A DNA stretch of 37,450 nt, from assembly GCA_902541245.1 (NCBI GenBank), contig CACBPT010000008.1, positions 1-37,450 of the forward strand. Reading direction: 5' to 3'. The position numbers were made by a program, and so were the translations under genes. This stretch comes from an uncultured SAR86 cluster bacterium. Lineage in GTDB: Bacteria; Pseudomonadota; Gammaproteobacteria; Magnimaribacterales; D2472. The notes under the pieces were generated by a model that saw only the letters and a list, made by a program, of their open reading frames with translations, searched no databases and had not been told where the DNA came from. Shown piece after piece: positions 8,640 to 17,543 of this stretch (position 1 is its first letter; every line of letters begins with the position of its first letter).

Positions 8640-11600
8640 ATGAAGATTGTAAATAAAGTTACATTATTTCTTTTGCTTTTGAGTGTTAACTCTGCTTTTT
8701 CTCAAGAACAAATAGGCGTCGCATCTGCGGTTAATAAAAACACAACCGATCTTACACTTGAACAAGAACGTAAGCTCATTGATGCCGGATATGAAATCAT
8801 CCAAAACCATACCATTGAAACTGATGAAATTGGGCGTGCTCAAATGTTGTTATTGGACGGTACAGCATTTTCGGTTGGCCCAAATTCAAGCGTTATCTTA
8901 GATAGATTTATTTATAACCCGGAGACTGCTGAAGGTTCACTTGAGGTTACGGCCAGGGGTCTACTGAGGATAGTTGGTGGCAAAGTTACTAAAAAACAAC
9001 CTGCGCTTATTCGTACTAATTCTGCCACGGTTGGCATTAGAGGCGGCATAGGTATTGTAAAAACTGAGGGCACACAAACCACAGCAACTTTTTTATATGG
9101 TGACGAAATGACGGTCACACCCAACTGCGTTGACCTAGATTCTTTTGGCGACCAATGTTCAGCCGATTATCAAACCACTGTCACCGAACCAGGTTTTTCT
9201 GTAACTGTGGAGGATGAAGACTCTGAACCAAGCGAGCCAGTTGAAGTCACCGAAGAAAGCTTGGATGAAATGCAAGAGGACCTGGAAGCTTCTGATGAAG
9301 AGCCTGAGGATTCTTCTTCAGCCGAAGCTGACGAATCCGAAAATGATCAAACTGAAGAGGATTCTTCATCACCTGAGGCTGAAGAATCCCCAAACGAAGA
9401 TGCTAACGAAGAAGAATCTGCACCAATTTCTAGTGATGAAACTGAGGATAATAATGAACCTATTGAGGAGACTCCTTCTGCAGAAGAACCAGCAGATACC
9501 AATGACGATGCAGGTGATTCCAGCGATGTAGATGTAGATGAGAGCATGCTTGATTCTTCAGGAGTGTCTGAGGCCTCATCGGATGTGGAACCAGAGGATC
9601 TAGGCACAGCAGATGCGTATGAGGCTGAGGTAGAGGCAGAAACTGTTGAAGCAGACGACATGAATGAAGATCCTACTGAGGATATCGGTGAGGCAGCAAC
9701 AGAAAGTACTCAGGAGGCGGCAGCAGAAGTTGCGCCCATTTTTCAAGTTGACAATGCCGATCCTAAAGAATCCATCGATGAAAATATTAATAATGAAGTT
9801 TTAGCTGCGTTAACTTTTATTAATCCCGGTGATCTGTCTTTTACAGTTTCAATTTCTGGTGATGATGCAGATTTTGTGCAGTTTGATGATGAGAGTTTTT
9901 CTATCATGCTTACAAAGGCATTAGATTATGAAACCCAAACCAGTCTTAATTTTGTTGTCACCATTGAATCAGAAAATGGAGACACTTCTGAAATTTTATT
10001 CGACCTTAGTGTATCCGATATAGATGAACCCGTAGATCTATCATCTGCACTGACCGCTGATTCATTTGCAGAAAATCTTGATGTAGGCTCGGTCATTGCT
10101 GAAACTTCAGCTATTGATCCAGAGGGGGGAGAAATTACCTATTCACTTTCAGGTGAGGGTAGTGATGATTTTGAAGTGGATGCGGATGGAAATATTTCCA
10201 TTAAAAATCCTTTGGACTATGAGAGCATCACCGAATACTCATTAACTCTCTCAGTTAGTGATGGCAATAATATTTCAACTCAGGAAATATCGATTGTTAT
10301 CGCAGATATTAATGAAGCTCCAGTGGTTTCAAGCGTTATTAACTCAGACTCATTTGCTGAGGATATATCCACCGGCTTTGCCATAGCATCTATAGATGCA
10401 ACTGATCCAGAGTCATCTGACATTACTTTTTCCCTTTCTGGCGACGGCAGCGACTTATTTAGCATTGATGCAGAAGGTAACATCACATTAGCTGGTAATT
10501 TTGATTACGAAACTAGTGCTAGTTATAACATTACCATTTCAGCCAGTGATGGTGAGAATATAACTACTTCTGAAATACTCATTTCAATAAGTGACGTCAA
10601 TGAAGCACCTACCTTATCAGCGGCAACTTCTGCAGCTTCATTTGCTGAAGATATCACCACAGGTTCTCAAATCGCTACCTTCACTGCAATTGATCCTGAG
10701 GCTGGAGATATGACATATTCTTTATCTGGAACTGGAAGTGAGCTTTTTTCCATCGATGCTGCAGGAAATATCACCCTCAATTCAAATTTTGATTTTGAAA
10801 CAGCATCAAGTTACAGCTTAACCTTGACAGTGACCGATGGTGTTCATCAAGTGTCTGAGGTCATCTCTATAACAATTACAGATGTTAATGAGGCTCCTAC
10901 TTCCTCTATTGCAATGACTTCAAGCTCTTTTTCAGAGGATGTTGCAGTTGGGACAACCATTGCTAATGCATCCGCAACTGATCCTGAGGGTGGCAGCATT
11001 ACTTACACTTTAACGGGCGAGGGCAGTGATAAATTTACAGTTGATAGCAATGGCAACATTTCACTCAGCGGTGCCCTGGATTATGAGACAGTCTCATCAT
11101 TTTCATTTACTTTGACCGTTAGCGATGGAGTTAATTCAACCTCTGAAGTAATTAGTTTCTCAGTGCTTGATGTTGTTGAGCTCTCCATTGCACTTGCAAG
11201 TAGCACCATCTCGATAAGCGAAGGCGCTGCTTCAGGATCTGCCGTCACAACCACCACGACAACCACCGATGGCAGTGGCACAGTGACCTACTCTTTATCT
11301 GGAACTGGCAGTGATAAGTTTAGTGTTTCCAGCGATGGCACCATCACCACCAACGGTTCTTTAGATTTTGAGACGACTTCATTATACTCCATCACTTTAA
11401 CGGCAACAGATGGTACCAGCACAGTGACAGAGACATTTACAGTCAATGTTACCAATGAAGTAATCAATGGCCTGTCTGTAACCCTTGCCAACAGTGGTGC
11501 GGCGATAGGGGAAAGTTCAAGCTCTGGTAGCAGCGTGGCCTCATCAAGCATCAACAATCCAGATAGCGATTCTGTGACTTACTCTTTAAGTGGGACTGGC

Positions 11601-14600
11601 AGCAGTAATTTTAGTGTCGATAGTAGTGGTAACGTTATCACCAATGCAACTTTAGATTTTGAAACTGCAAAAAGTTATTCCTTAACGCTCACGGCAACCA
11701 CAGGAGATACGACTGTCACCGATACCTTTACCGTCAATGTGGGCAATGTAGAAGAGCTTGAATCAGCGGTGCTGCGTTATTCTGCAGCTTATAATTCAGT
11801 TTCTAGAAGTGGCTTTAGCGCCACTGCTACCCGTGGTCCATCTGGATCAAGCCTCGCTGCATACACTTTAGAGCAAGTCGGTACTACCAATTCAACTGTC
11901 ATTACCAGTGTGGATGATACGTCTAACAACTATGTTCCAGTGGAAATCAATTCTGGAACCGTATTAAATTGGCGCTATTATTTCCCCATAGATACTTCAG
12001 GCAATGGGGAGTTTGCTTTTGCACCAAATTCTTCTGCACTAGATGGCAAGTATTACAGCCCTTTAGGCACGGCAGTAACTACCACCATAGCCAATGCTGA
12101 ATTCCTGACTGCAGGACGACTAGAAGGCGCAGAATATTGGTTCATGACCACTGATAAGGCAGGTGCTAGCATTAGCTATGACTCTCAAACAGGTATCAGT
12201 GGCACAAATGCATATTTTTATTTTGGTGGGGCTACGGGATCTTTGGATGTTGTCGAACCTATAATTGATGATGATTTCACCACTTACAGTAATGGTGGAG
12301 GCAATTCTTTGGGATACACCTCTAATTGTATTTGGGCAAATCTAGGTTGTAATAGCCTTCTTTTTTCCGAAGACTTTAGCCTGCTATGGTTTCACTACCT
12401 TGGGAGCGCCTTCTCACCTGCAGGCTCCGATCGGCTTCAATCAATTACCACCGCACTTACAAACGGAGCAACTGTAGTTGTGCTTTTAGGTGAACATTCT
12501 GGTGGTTGTTGTGGTGGAACAACTAGTTGGCTTAATGCCACCAATATATTTGCCGCACTGGGTTGGAGCGGCTACTCATCAAGTCATTTAAGTGGTTCTA
12601 CAAGCTACAGAGATAATAGACACCCCATCACTAATCCATCCACTTCATACCCAAATTCATGGGTGCCCTACAGCAGTATGCCAACCCATATTTCTTGGGC
12701 TGCAGCAGGCTATTTAGACATTCCAAGCGTATGTACTGGCTTAACCGCAAATAACTCTCTATTTATCTGTGATCCATCAGCAACTGGATTGGCGGGCACA
12801 TTCATTGGATATGCTGATTTAAACGTAATCAATTACTGGAACAACTCCGATGGTACTGCGAAGAGCGTGGGCGCTAGTAGTTGCCCAACCCAAGTCAACT
12901 CTGAGCCCTGTGATAATACACCTATGTGGGATTGGTTTGCTGAGGTAGCAAAGGCAGGAGGCGGTAACGCAACCACATCCACCTATAACCTCTATGAGGA
13001 TCAAGTCACTATAGCAGGTAAGGTCTACACCGATGCTATCTTTCAAACTCATATTGACAGCTATGCCACTAACAAGCGAGTATATGGTTTTCTGGTCATT
13101 CCGATTGAAAACTTTGCTGCCAGTGGAACCAGCAACGATTATTTTTACCCTAACTTTATTCCAACAACGCTTTGGTCCTATGGCGATGTGGGGCACGATT
13201 ATTGTTTAGGCATGTCTAGTAATAGCGCCTCTGACTGTAATACCTATGACAATTACTATGACTTTTCTAGCATCGCCCTTTCTGAAGCAACTAACAGCGG
13301 CACTAAAAGGATTGATACATCCAGATTCACTGGGTCAGCCAATGATTTTCCTGAAGGTCAATCCATGTGGTGGCAGGTGCTAAATCCAAGTGGTACCTTC
13401 AATAAAGGAGTTGGGCTTTGGGCACAAATTTCTTTTAAAGATTCATACGACGGAGCATCCGGTAGCACCACTCGAGATGATCAAGAAAGTTTGCTTAATG
13501 TGGTTATTTCTAGCATTGATTATCGAAAAAATGATACGACTCGATACTCAGCTACAGATACTGGGTTGGGCATGGATGGTTATCATTATTGGTCCTATCA
13601 AGGTGCAACCAATGCCGATAATGATGGCTTAGGCATTAATTATGGTACTTCTCCAGTTGAGTGTGCAACCTCTACGGACACCGGTTGCTTTTGGGGTACC
13701 GACTCTGCCGAAACATTTCGTGGCGCCATGATCACATCCTCTGATCCATATAAGTCAGGTGATATGACTTTGGGAGTTAATTATAACTCCAATAATGACA
13801 CCTTCAGCACCGGCACCTTTAATCAGTCCATTGTTCAGGTAGATGCAAAAGACTCAGCTAGTGGTAATTACATGGTAAGTTTACAAGCAACTAATTTTAG
13901 ATCTACTTTTTATTCATCGAGTGCTACGGGTTACAGCGGATTTTTCAGCGGTATTTTAGAATTTGATGTCAGTGGCACAGGTAACTCTCAGCTTTCTTCT
14001 ATTCGCTCAAGTAGCACGCTTGCAACCTTTACGTTTGATGCCACCAACGATGATGTGCAAGTGGTGGTTCCGATGACCATTAGCGCTGCTCCATCAAATA
14101 ACTATACATCTAATTGGAGCACGGTGGATACCGGCTCTATGACTCTAAAGTTTGGTGATGCCACCAATGATGCAGCAAAATCAGCTTACATTTCACACGA
14201 AGTCTTTGGTGCTGAGATTCAAGACGATGGGGCGCAAATTGATGGAACTTCGGGAGGTTCAAATAATCTAGCCGGGGTTATGGTTTCCTATAACACTTTG
14301 GAAAAAGAGGACTCTGATCTATTTCACACAGGCGGCAATGATTCCATGCCGAACACTGCTTATTCGACTTGGGGTTTTTGGGCCATGAGCGCGGCTGATA
14401 TTTCTCCCAATGCTGGCACGCAAAATGCTTCAGTTCACTTGGGTACATGGGTCGGCGGTGAAGTGGTCGATCAAAGTGAGATACCAACCTCAGGCTCAGC
14501 TTCGATGAGTGGGGCTGCGGTGGTGAATGTGGCTTATCGTTACAATCAAACCGGCACCAACTATGATGTGCATAAATACACCACTAGCGCCGATGTGGCG

Positions 14601-14927
14601 GCAACCTTTAATTGGGGCTCCAGCGGCTATTCTGGAACCTTAGCCTTTACCAATTTTGATGATAAAAATCCTATTGTCTCAAACGCTGGCTTTACATCCT
14701 TTAATGTTGCCATCACTGGCACAACCAACACTTACACAGGCAGTTCAACTGACAGTCTCAGTAATTCTTGGCTGGGTGGGGCATCGGTTGCCGGTGCTTT
14801 GTATGGTGGCTCATCACCGGATGAGAGTGGTGGTAGAGTGAATGTCAATTTATATAAATCAGGCGATACAGGCACAGCAGGCGCTAATGATTTTTACATG
14901 GCTGAGGGAATTTATCTTGTTGACTAG
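8640..14927 (+). CDS. Giant FecR/cadherin-repeat surface protein with TbpB-like C-terminal barrel
   Basis: I choose the ATG at 8640, not 8625: it follows the upstream stop by 2 bases and opens the signal peptide MKIVNKVTLFLLLLSVNSAFS, which has no lipobox Cys. In order (ORF-track numbering, about 2,100 aa): FecR domain (about 30-145, ending SATVGIRGGIGIV); an extremely acidic Asp/Glu/Ser linker (about 195-373); seven cadherin-like repeats (about 374-1045) with DYET and DxNEAP signatures; a segment resembling a glutamine-amidotransferase-like fold (about 1230-1445, with VVVLLGEHSGGCCGG); a beta-rich region; and a last 190 residues (IPTSGSASMSG, FNWGSSGYSGTL, GALYGGSSPDESGGRVNV) that read like the TbpB C-lobe barrel. 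No LPXTG or PEP-CTERM anchor is seen. Likely a surface or released adhesin. Domain calls rest on motif reading, not on a search. Confidence 0.8.
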   Translation: MKIVNKVTLFLLLLSVNSAFSQEQIGVASAVNKNTTDLTLEQERKLIDAGYEIIQNHTIETDEIGRAQMLLLDGTAFSVGPNSSVILDRFIYNPETAEGSLEVTARGLLRIVGGKVTKKQPALIRTNSATVGIRGGIGIVKTEGTQTTATFLYGDEMTVTPNCVDLDSFGDQCSADYQTTVTEPGFSVTVEDEDSEPSEPVEVTEESLDEMQEDLEASDEEPEDSSSAEADESENDQTEEDSSSPEAEESPNEDANEEESAPISSDETEDNNEPIEETPSAEEPADTNDDAGDSSDVDVDESMLDSSGVSEASSDVEPEDLGTADAYEAEVEAETVEADDMNEDPTEDIGEAATESTQEAAAEVAPIFQVDNADPKESIDENINNEVLAALTFINPGDLSFTVSISGDDADFVQFDDESFSIMLTKALDYETQTSLNFVVTIESENGDTSEILFDLSVSDIDEPVDLSSALTADSFAENLDVGSVIAETSAIDPEGGEITYSLSGEGSDDFEVDADGNISIKNPLDYESITEYSLTLSVSDGNNISTQEISIVIADINEAPVVSSVINSDSFAEDISTGFAIASIDATDPESSDITFSLSGDGSDLFSIDAEGNITLAGNFDYETSASYNITISASDGENITTSEILISISDVNEAPTLSAATSAASFAEDITTGSQIATFTAIDPEAGDMTYSLSGTGSELFSIDAAGNITLNSNFDFETASSYSLTLTVTDGVHQVSEVISITITDVNEAPTSSIAMTSSSFSEDVAVGTTIANASATDPEGGSITYTLTGEGSDKFTVDSNGNISLSGALDYETVSSFSFTLTVSDGVNSTSEVISFSVLDVVELSIALASSTISISEGAASGSAVTTTTTTTDGSGTVTYSLSGTGSDKFSVSSDGTITTNGSLDFETTSLYSITLTATDGTSTVTETFTVNVTNEVINGLSVTLANSGAAIGESSSSGSSVASSSINNPDSDSVTYSLSGTGSSNFSVDSSGNVITNATLDFETAKSYSLTLTATTGDTTVTDTFTVNVGNVEELESAVLRYSAAYNSVSRSGFSATATRGPSGSSLAAYTLEQVGTTNSTVITSVDDTSNNYVPVEINSGTVLNWRYYFPIDTSGNGEFAFAPNSSALDGKYYSPLGTAVTTTIANAEFLTAGRLEGAEYWFMTTDKAGASISYDSQTGISGTNAYFYFGGATGSLDVVEPIIDDDFTTYSNGGGNSLGYTSNCIWANLGCNSLLFSEDFSLLWFHYLGSAFSPAGSDRLQSITTALTNGATVVVLLGEHSGGCCGGTTSWLNATNIFAALGWSGYSSSHLSGSTSYRDNRHPITNPSTSYPNSWVPYSSMPTHISWAAAGYLDIPSVCTGLTANNSLFICDPSATGLAGTFIGYADLNVINYWNNSDGTAKSVGASSCPTQVNSEPCDNTPMWDWFAEVAKAGGGNATTSTYNLYEDQVTIAGKVYTDAIFQTHIDSYATNKRVYGFLVIPIENFAASGTSNDYFYPNFIPTTLWSYGDVGHDYCLGMSSNSASDCNTYDNYYDFSSIALSEATNSGTKRIDTSRFTGSANDFPEGQSMWWQVLNPSGTFNKGVGLWAQISFKDSYDGASGSTTRDDQESLLNVVISSIDYRKNDTTRYSATDTGLGMDGYHYWSYQGATNADNDGLGINYGTSPVECATSTDTGCFWGTDSAETFRGAMITSSDPYKSGDMTLGVNYNSNNDTFSTGTFNQSIVQVDAKDSASGNYMVSLQATNFRSTFYSSSATGYSGFFSGILEFDVSGTGNSQLSSIRSSSTLATFTFDATNDDVQVVVPMTISAAPSNNYTSNWSTVDTGSMTLKFGDATNDAAKSAYISHEVFGAEIQDDGAQIDGTSGGSNNLAGVMVSYNTLEKEDSDLFHTGGNDSMPNTAYSTWGFWAMSAADISPNAGTQNASVHLGTWVGGEVVDQSEIPTSGSASMSGAAVVNVAYRYNQTGTNYDVHKYTTSADVAATFNWGSSGYSGTLAFTNFDDKNPIVSNAGFTSFNVAITGTTNTYTGSSTDSLSNSWLGGASVAGALYGGSSPDESGGRVNVNLYKSGDTGTAGANDFYMAEGIYLVD
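9745..11757 (+). repeat. Seven tandem cadherin-like repeats inside the giant gene (288-bp period)
   Basis: Repeat starts fall at about 9745, 10033, 10323, 10611, 10899, 11175 and 11463, a period of 288 bases (96 aa). Each unit follows the plan F-A-E-(N/D)-x-x-x-G, then D-P-E-x-x, Y-S-L-S-G-x-G-S, L-D-(Y/F)-E-T, and a closing strand. Repeats 2-4 end in the Ca2+-linker form D-(V/I)-N-E-A-P. The last three units lose it and become Ser/Thr-rich. The first unit is the most divergent. Confidence 0.8.
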
Positions 14928-14974
14928 TTTAAAAGTTGTAAAAAAGAAACATATCTTTATGATGAGGTGCTTAT

Positions 14975-15709
14975 ATGAATAGTTTTGTAGAGTTCTTTCT
15001 TACTATAAGAAACAGCAAAGTCTTCAGTACCATCGTCATTGCTGTTATTGTTGCCTCTGCCGTGTATGCGGGTGTCAGCTCTTATAACATAGCTCCTGAA
15101 TACACCATTTATCTAGATCTTTTTGACTATGCGATCACCTTATTTTTTCTCATAGAGATTATCATTCGGATAATTTCAGAGCGCTCATTGAAGAAATTCT
15201 TTAGCGATGGGTGGAATGTGTTTGATTTTTTAATTGTGACCATATCCCTGGTACCAATTAACAATGTTGAAAGTGTCTTTGTAGCAAGGCTCCTCAGAAT
15301 TATTCGAGTCCTACGAATCATAACAGTGGTACCAGCGTTTCGTCATATCATTGATTCTTTAATTAAAACCATTCCAAGGGTCGGCTTTATTGCGCTGCTC
15401 ATGTTTATCTTTATGTATGTTTGGGGCGCAATTGGCACCATGTTTTTTGGGAGAGTCGATCCAGAAAACTGGGGTAACATAGGCCTGGCCTTGATTACCC
15501 TTGTTCAAGTTGCAACTTATGATGATTGGGCTGCAATCATGGGGCAAGTCACAGAAGTTTATCCATTTGCGTGGATTTTCTTTGTGTCTTTTATCATTAT
15601 CAATGCTGTCATACTTTTAAATATGGTCATAGGCGTAATCGTTGATGTTATGACAGGTGGCAGTGGAATCGATGATTTAATTAAAGCAGAAGAAAATTCT
15701 ACGGATTAG
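14975..15709 (+). CDS. Bacterial voltage-gated cation channel (NaChBac family) with TYDDWA filter
   Basis: A six-helix channel of 244 aa that would assemble as a tetramer in the inner membrane. The S4 voltage sensor has four Arg at three-residue spacing, ARLLRIIRVLRII (R105, 108, 111, 114), so voltage gating is likely intact. The pore loop reads LITLVQVATYDDWA (173-186). Most family members have TLESW(S/A) here. The Glu is replaced by Asp183 and followed by Asp184, resembling the engineered Ca2+-selective CavAb filter (TLDDWSD). S6 ends LLNMVIGVIVDVM, with the conserved Asn. A GAGGTG ribosome site precedes the ATG, 47 bases after the giant gene. The stop overlaps the dehydratase stop by 11 bases. 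Confidence 0.9.
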   Translation: MNSFVEFFLTIRNSKVFSTIVIAVIVASAVYAGVSSYNIAPEYTIYLDLFDYAITLFFLIEIIIRIISERSLKKFFSDGWNVFDFLIVTISLVPINNVESVFVARLLRIIRVLRIITVVPAFRHIIDSLIKTIPRVGFIALLMFIFMYVWGAIGTMFFGRVDPENWGNIGLALITLVQVATYDDWAAIMGQVTEVYPFAWIFFVSFIIINAVILLNMVIGVIVDVMTGGSGIDDLIKAEENSTD

Positions 15710-16688
15710 CTTTAGCCAAGCACTCAGAAAAAGTTTTTTGATCAACGTTGCCACCAGAGAGCATGACCAAAGTTCTGGAACCTTTAAATTTTTCTTTGTT
15801 TTGCAATAAACAAGCCAAAGCTACGGCACCGCTGGGCTCTAGCTTTAAATTAAGTCGATTAAAAGCAAAGCGCATTGCTTCACATACTGCCTGATCGGAG
15901 GCAGCCAAGCCCTTAACGCCAAAATGTGTATTAATGGCAAAAGGTATTTCACCTGGCATTGGAGTTAGCAAACCATCACAAAGTCCGCCACGATTAGTAT
16001 CCATGGCAACCCTCTCATTTTTTTCAAAAGACAATTGATGATCATTCCATTCCTCTGGCTCAGCAGTAAAGACACTGCATTCGGGATTAATATGTTTAAT
16101 TGAAATGCATGAGCCTGCTGTAAGACCGCCACCACCAGCGCAAATGATTGCGTTATCAAGCTTGGGATTATTGGCATCATTGATAACTTCATAGGCCGCG
16201 GTGCCCTGACCATAAATGGTTGCAAGGGCATCGTAGGGATTAATAATGACCAAATCTCTTTCTTTAGCAATTTGTACACTCATTTCTTCTCTACTTTCGG
16301 TGCGTCGATCATAAAATATTACTTCTGCACCCAGAGCTTGAGCATTAGCAATCTTTCTTGCCGGAGCATCTTTGGGCATAACCACAGTTGCAGGAGTGCT
16401 AAAAACCTTGGCTGCATGGGCAACCCCTTGAGCGTGATTGCCAGACGAATAAGCTATCACTCCGCGTTTGAGTTCTTTTTTAGAAAGCCTTGATATAGCT
16501 GAAAGGGCGCCCCTGACTTTAAAAGAACCTGTGATTTGTAAAGATTCAGGTTTGAAAAGATACATGCCATCCAATTCCTCATTTAAATCAGGGCAAGTGA
16601 CCAGTTGAGTGTGGTGGATATGTGGTGAAATGAGGTGATAAGTTTTTACGACCTCATCAAACCAAACATTTGGCTCGAGTTTTATCAT
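15699..16688 (-). CDS. PLP-dependent serine/threonine dehydratase (fold type II)
   Basis: 329 aa, the length of short catabolic dehydratases; no C-terminal ACT regulatory domain is present. PLP-binding Lys57 lies in GSFKVRGA, the substrate carboxylate loop is SSGNHAQG, and the phosphate-binding loop is the tetraglycine in CAGGGGLTAG. Known members deaminate L-threonine or L-serine to 2-oxobutyrate or pyruvate. Serine racemase and 3-hydroxyaspartate dehydratase share the same fold and length, so the exact substrate is open. It is followed on the minus strand, after the YwaF-type gene start, with only 2 bases between the two genes, so they are probably co-transcribed. Confidence 0.88.
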   Translation of the reverse strand: MIKLEPNVWFDEVVKTYHLISPHIHHTQLVTCPDLNEELDGMYLFKPESLQITGSFKVRGALSAISRLSKKELKRGVIAYSSGNHAQGVAHAAKVFSTPATVVMPKDAPARKIANAQALGAEVIFYDRRTESREEMSVQIAKERDLVIINPYDALATIYGQGTAAYEVINDANNPKLDNAIICAGGGGLTAGSCISIKHINPECSVFTAEPEEWNDHQLSFEKNERVAMDTNRGGLCDGLLTPMPGEIPFAINTHFGVKGLAASDQAVCEAMRFAFNRLNLKLEPSGAVALACLLQNKEKFKGSRTLVMLSGGNVDQKTFSECLAKANP

Positions 16689-16690
16689 GC

Positions 16691-17398
16691 TTATTTGTTA
16701 TTTAATTTATCTTTAATTTGAAATGGTAAATAGGCAATATAAAACAGAATGACAGCCAATGGAATCACTGCTATTAAATGTAGCGGAGGATCTGGGAAGT
16801 AATCCATTAAGGTGCCATCAACTGGTCTATCAACAAGGTACCAATAATTTGCAGGAGAGCCTATTAAAAGGTTGGCTATGTAAACCAGAATTAATAAGCC
16901 CAGGGTTACTCCGATAACTTTGAGGATATCTACAAGGTAGGGCCTTTCTTTGAATACCATCACAACATACAAAACAGCCAAAAGAATAAAGCTGTGACCC
17001 CAAAAAAAAGGAGAGTATTCGCCATGAGGAAATCCGTATTCAAGATCTGGGGTAGCTAAAGCCATGGACGCACCACAAATTCCCCAAAAATAAGCACAGT
17101 TAAAAAGAATTTTAGGTGCATTATCTTTAAGTAAATAAATAATCATAGCAATCATTGAAAAGTCACACATGTGCAGAGGAAACTCACCCTGCCATGGCAA
17201 ATCAAACAACATAACATCATAAATCGGCTGGGTTAGCATGTGGATAATGATAATGCTAGCAACTATTTTTCCACCCAAGATTTGTCTAGATTCATTTTGA
17301 ATCTGGAAGTACTTGATGTAGCTATAGATTAAGGCAGCACATATCGATAGAGTAATAAGATGCTGGGTCCCAAATACTTCAAATGCTGGATAATTCAT
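16691..17398 (-). CDS. TIGR02206/YwaF-family membrane protein
   Basis: A 235-residue integral membrane protein with about six hydrophobic helices. It resembles the YwaF family (TIGR02206, related to eukaryotic TMEM164): the stretch FPLHMCDFSMIAMI (conserved L-x-x-C) and the late YWYLVDRP are family landmarks. The ORF track starts at 17419, but that codon is TTG; the first ATG at 17398, giving MNYPAFEVFGTQHLI, starts where family members usually begin. Its function is not established. It lies directly upstream of the dehydratase on the same strand. Confidence 0.75.
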   Translation of the reverse strand: MNYPAFEVFGTQHLITLSICAALIYSYIKYFQIQNESRQILGGKIVASIIIIHMLTQPIYDVMLFDLPWQGEFPLHMCDFSMIAMIIYLLKDNAPKILFNCAYFWGICGASMALATPDLEYGFPHGEYSPFFWGHSFILLAVLYVVMVFKERPYLVDILKVIGVTLGLLILVYIANLLIGSPANYWYLVDRPVDGTLMDYFPDPPLHLIAVIPLAVILFYIAYLPFQIKDKLNNK

Positions 17399-17543
17399 TT
17401 TATTAAATAAATTTTTCAACTATGTTATATCAGAGTCCCAAAAAAATACATGGTAAGCAATTAATGTTACAAATCTGTCATCTTAATAGGGTTTTTATTT
17501 ACACAAATTAATGTAATATTTAATACAATATTAATAAAAATTT

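Noticed and set aside
9347-9661. 104-aa minus-strand ORF opposite the giant gene
   Set aside because: It is the antisense shadow of the acidic Asp/Glu/Ser linker; its Ser/Ala-rich sequence follows from the GAN/TCN codons of the real gene.
9745-11757. Regular 288-bp repeats that could suggest a CRISPR or satellite array
   Set aside because: The repeats are far too long and diverged, lie in one open frame, and encode cadherin-like units.
12819-13196. 125-aa minus-strand ORF inside the giant gene
   Set aside because: No recognisable motif, no ribosome site, wholly inside a well-supported coding frame on the other strand.
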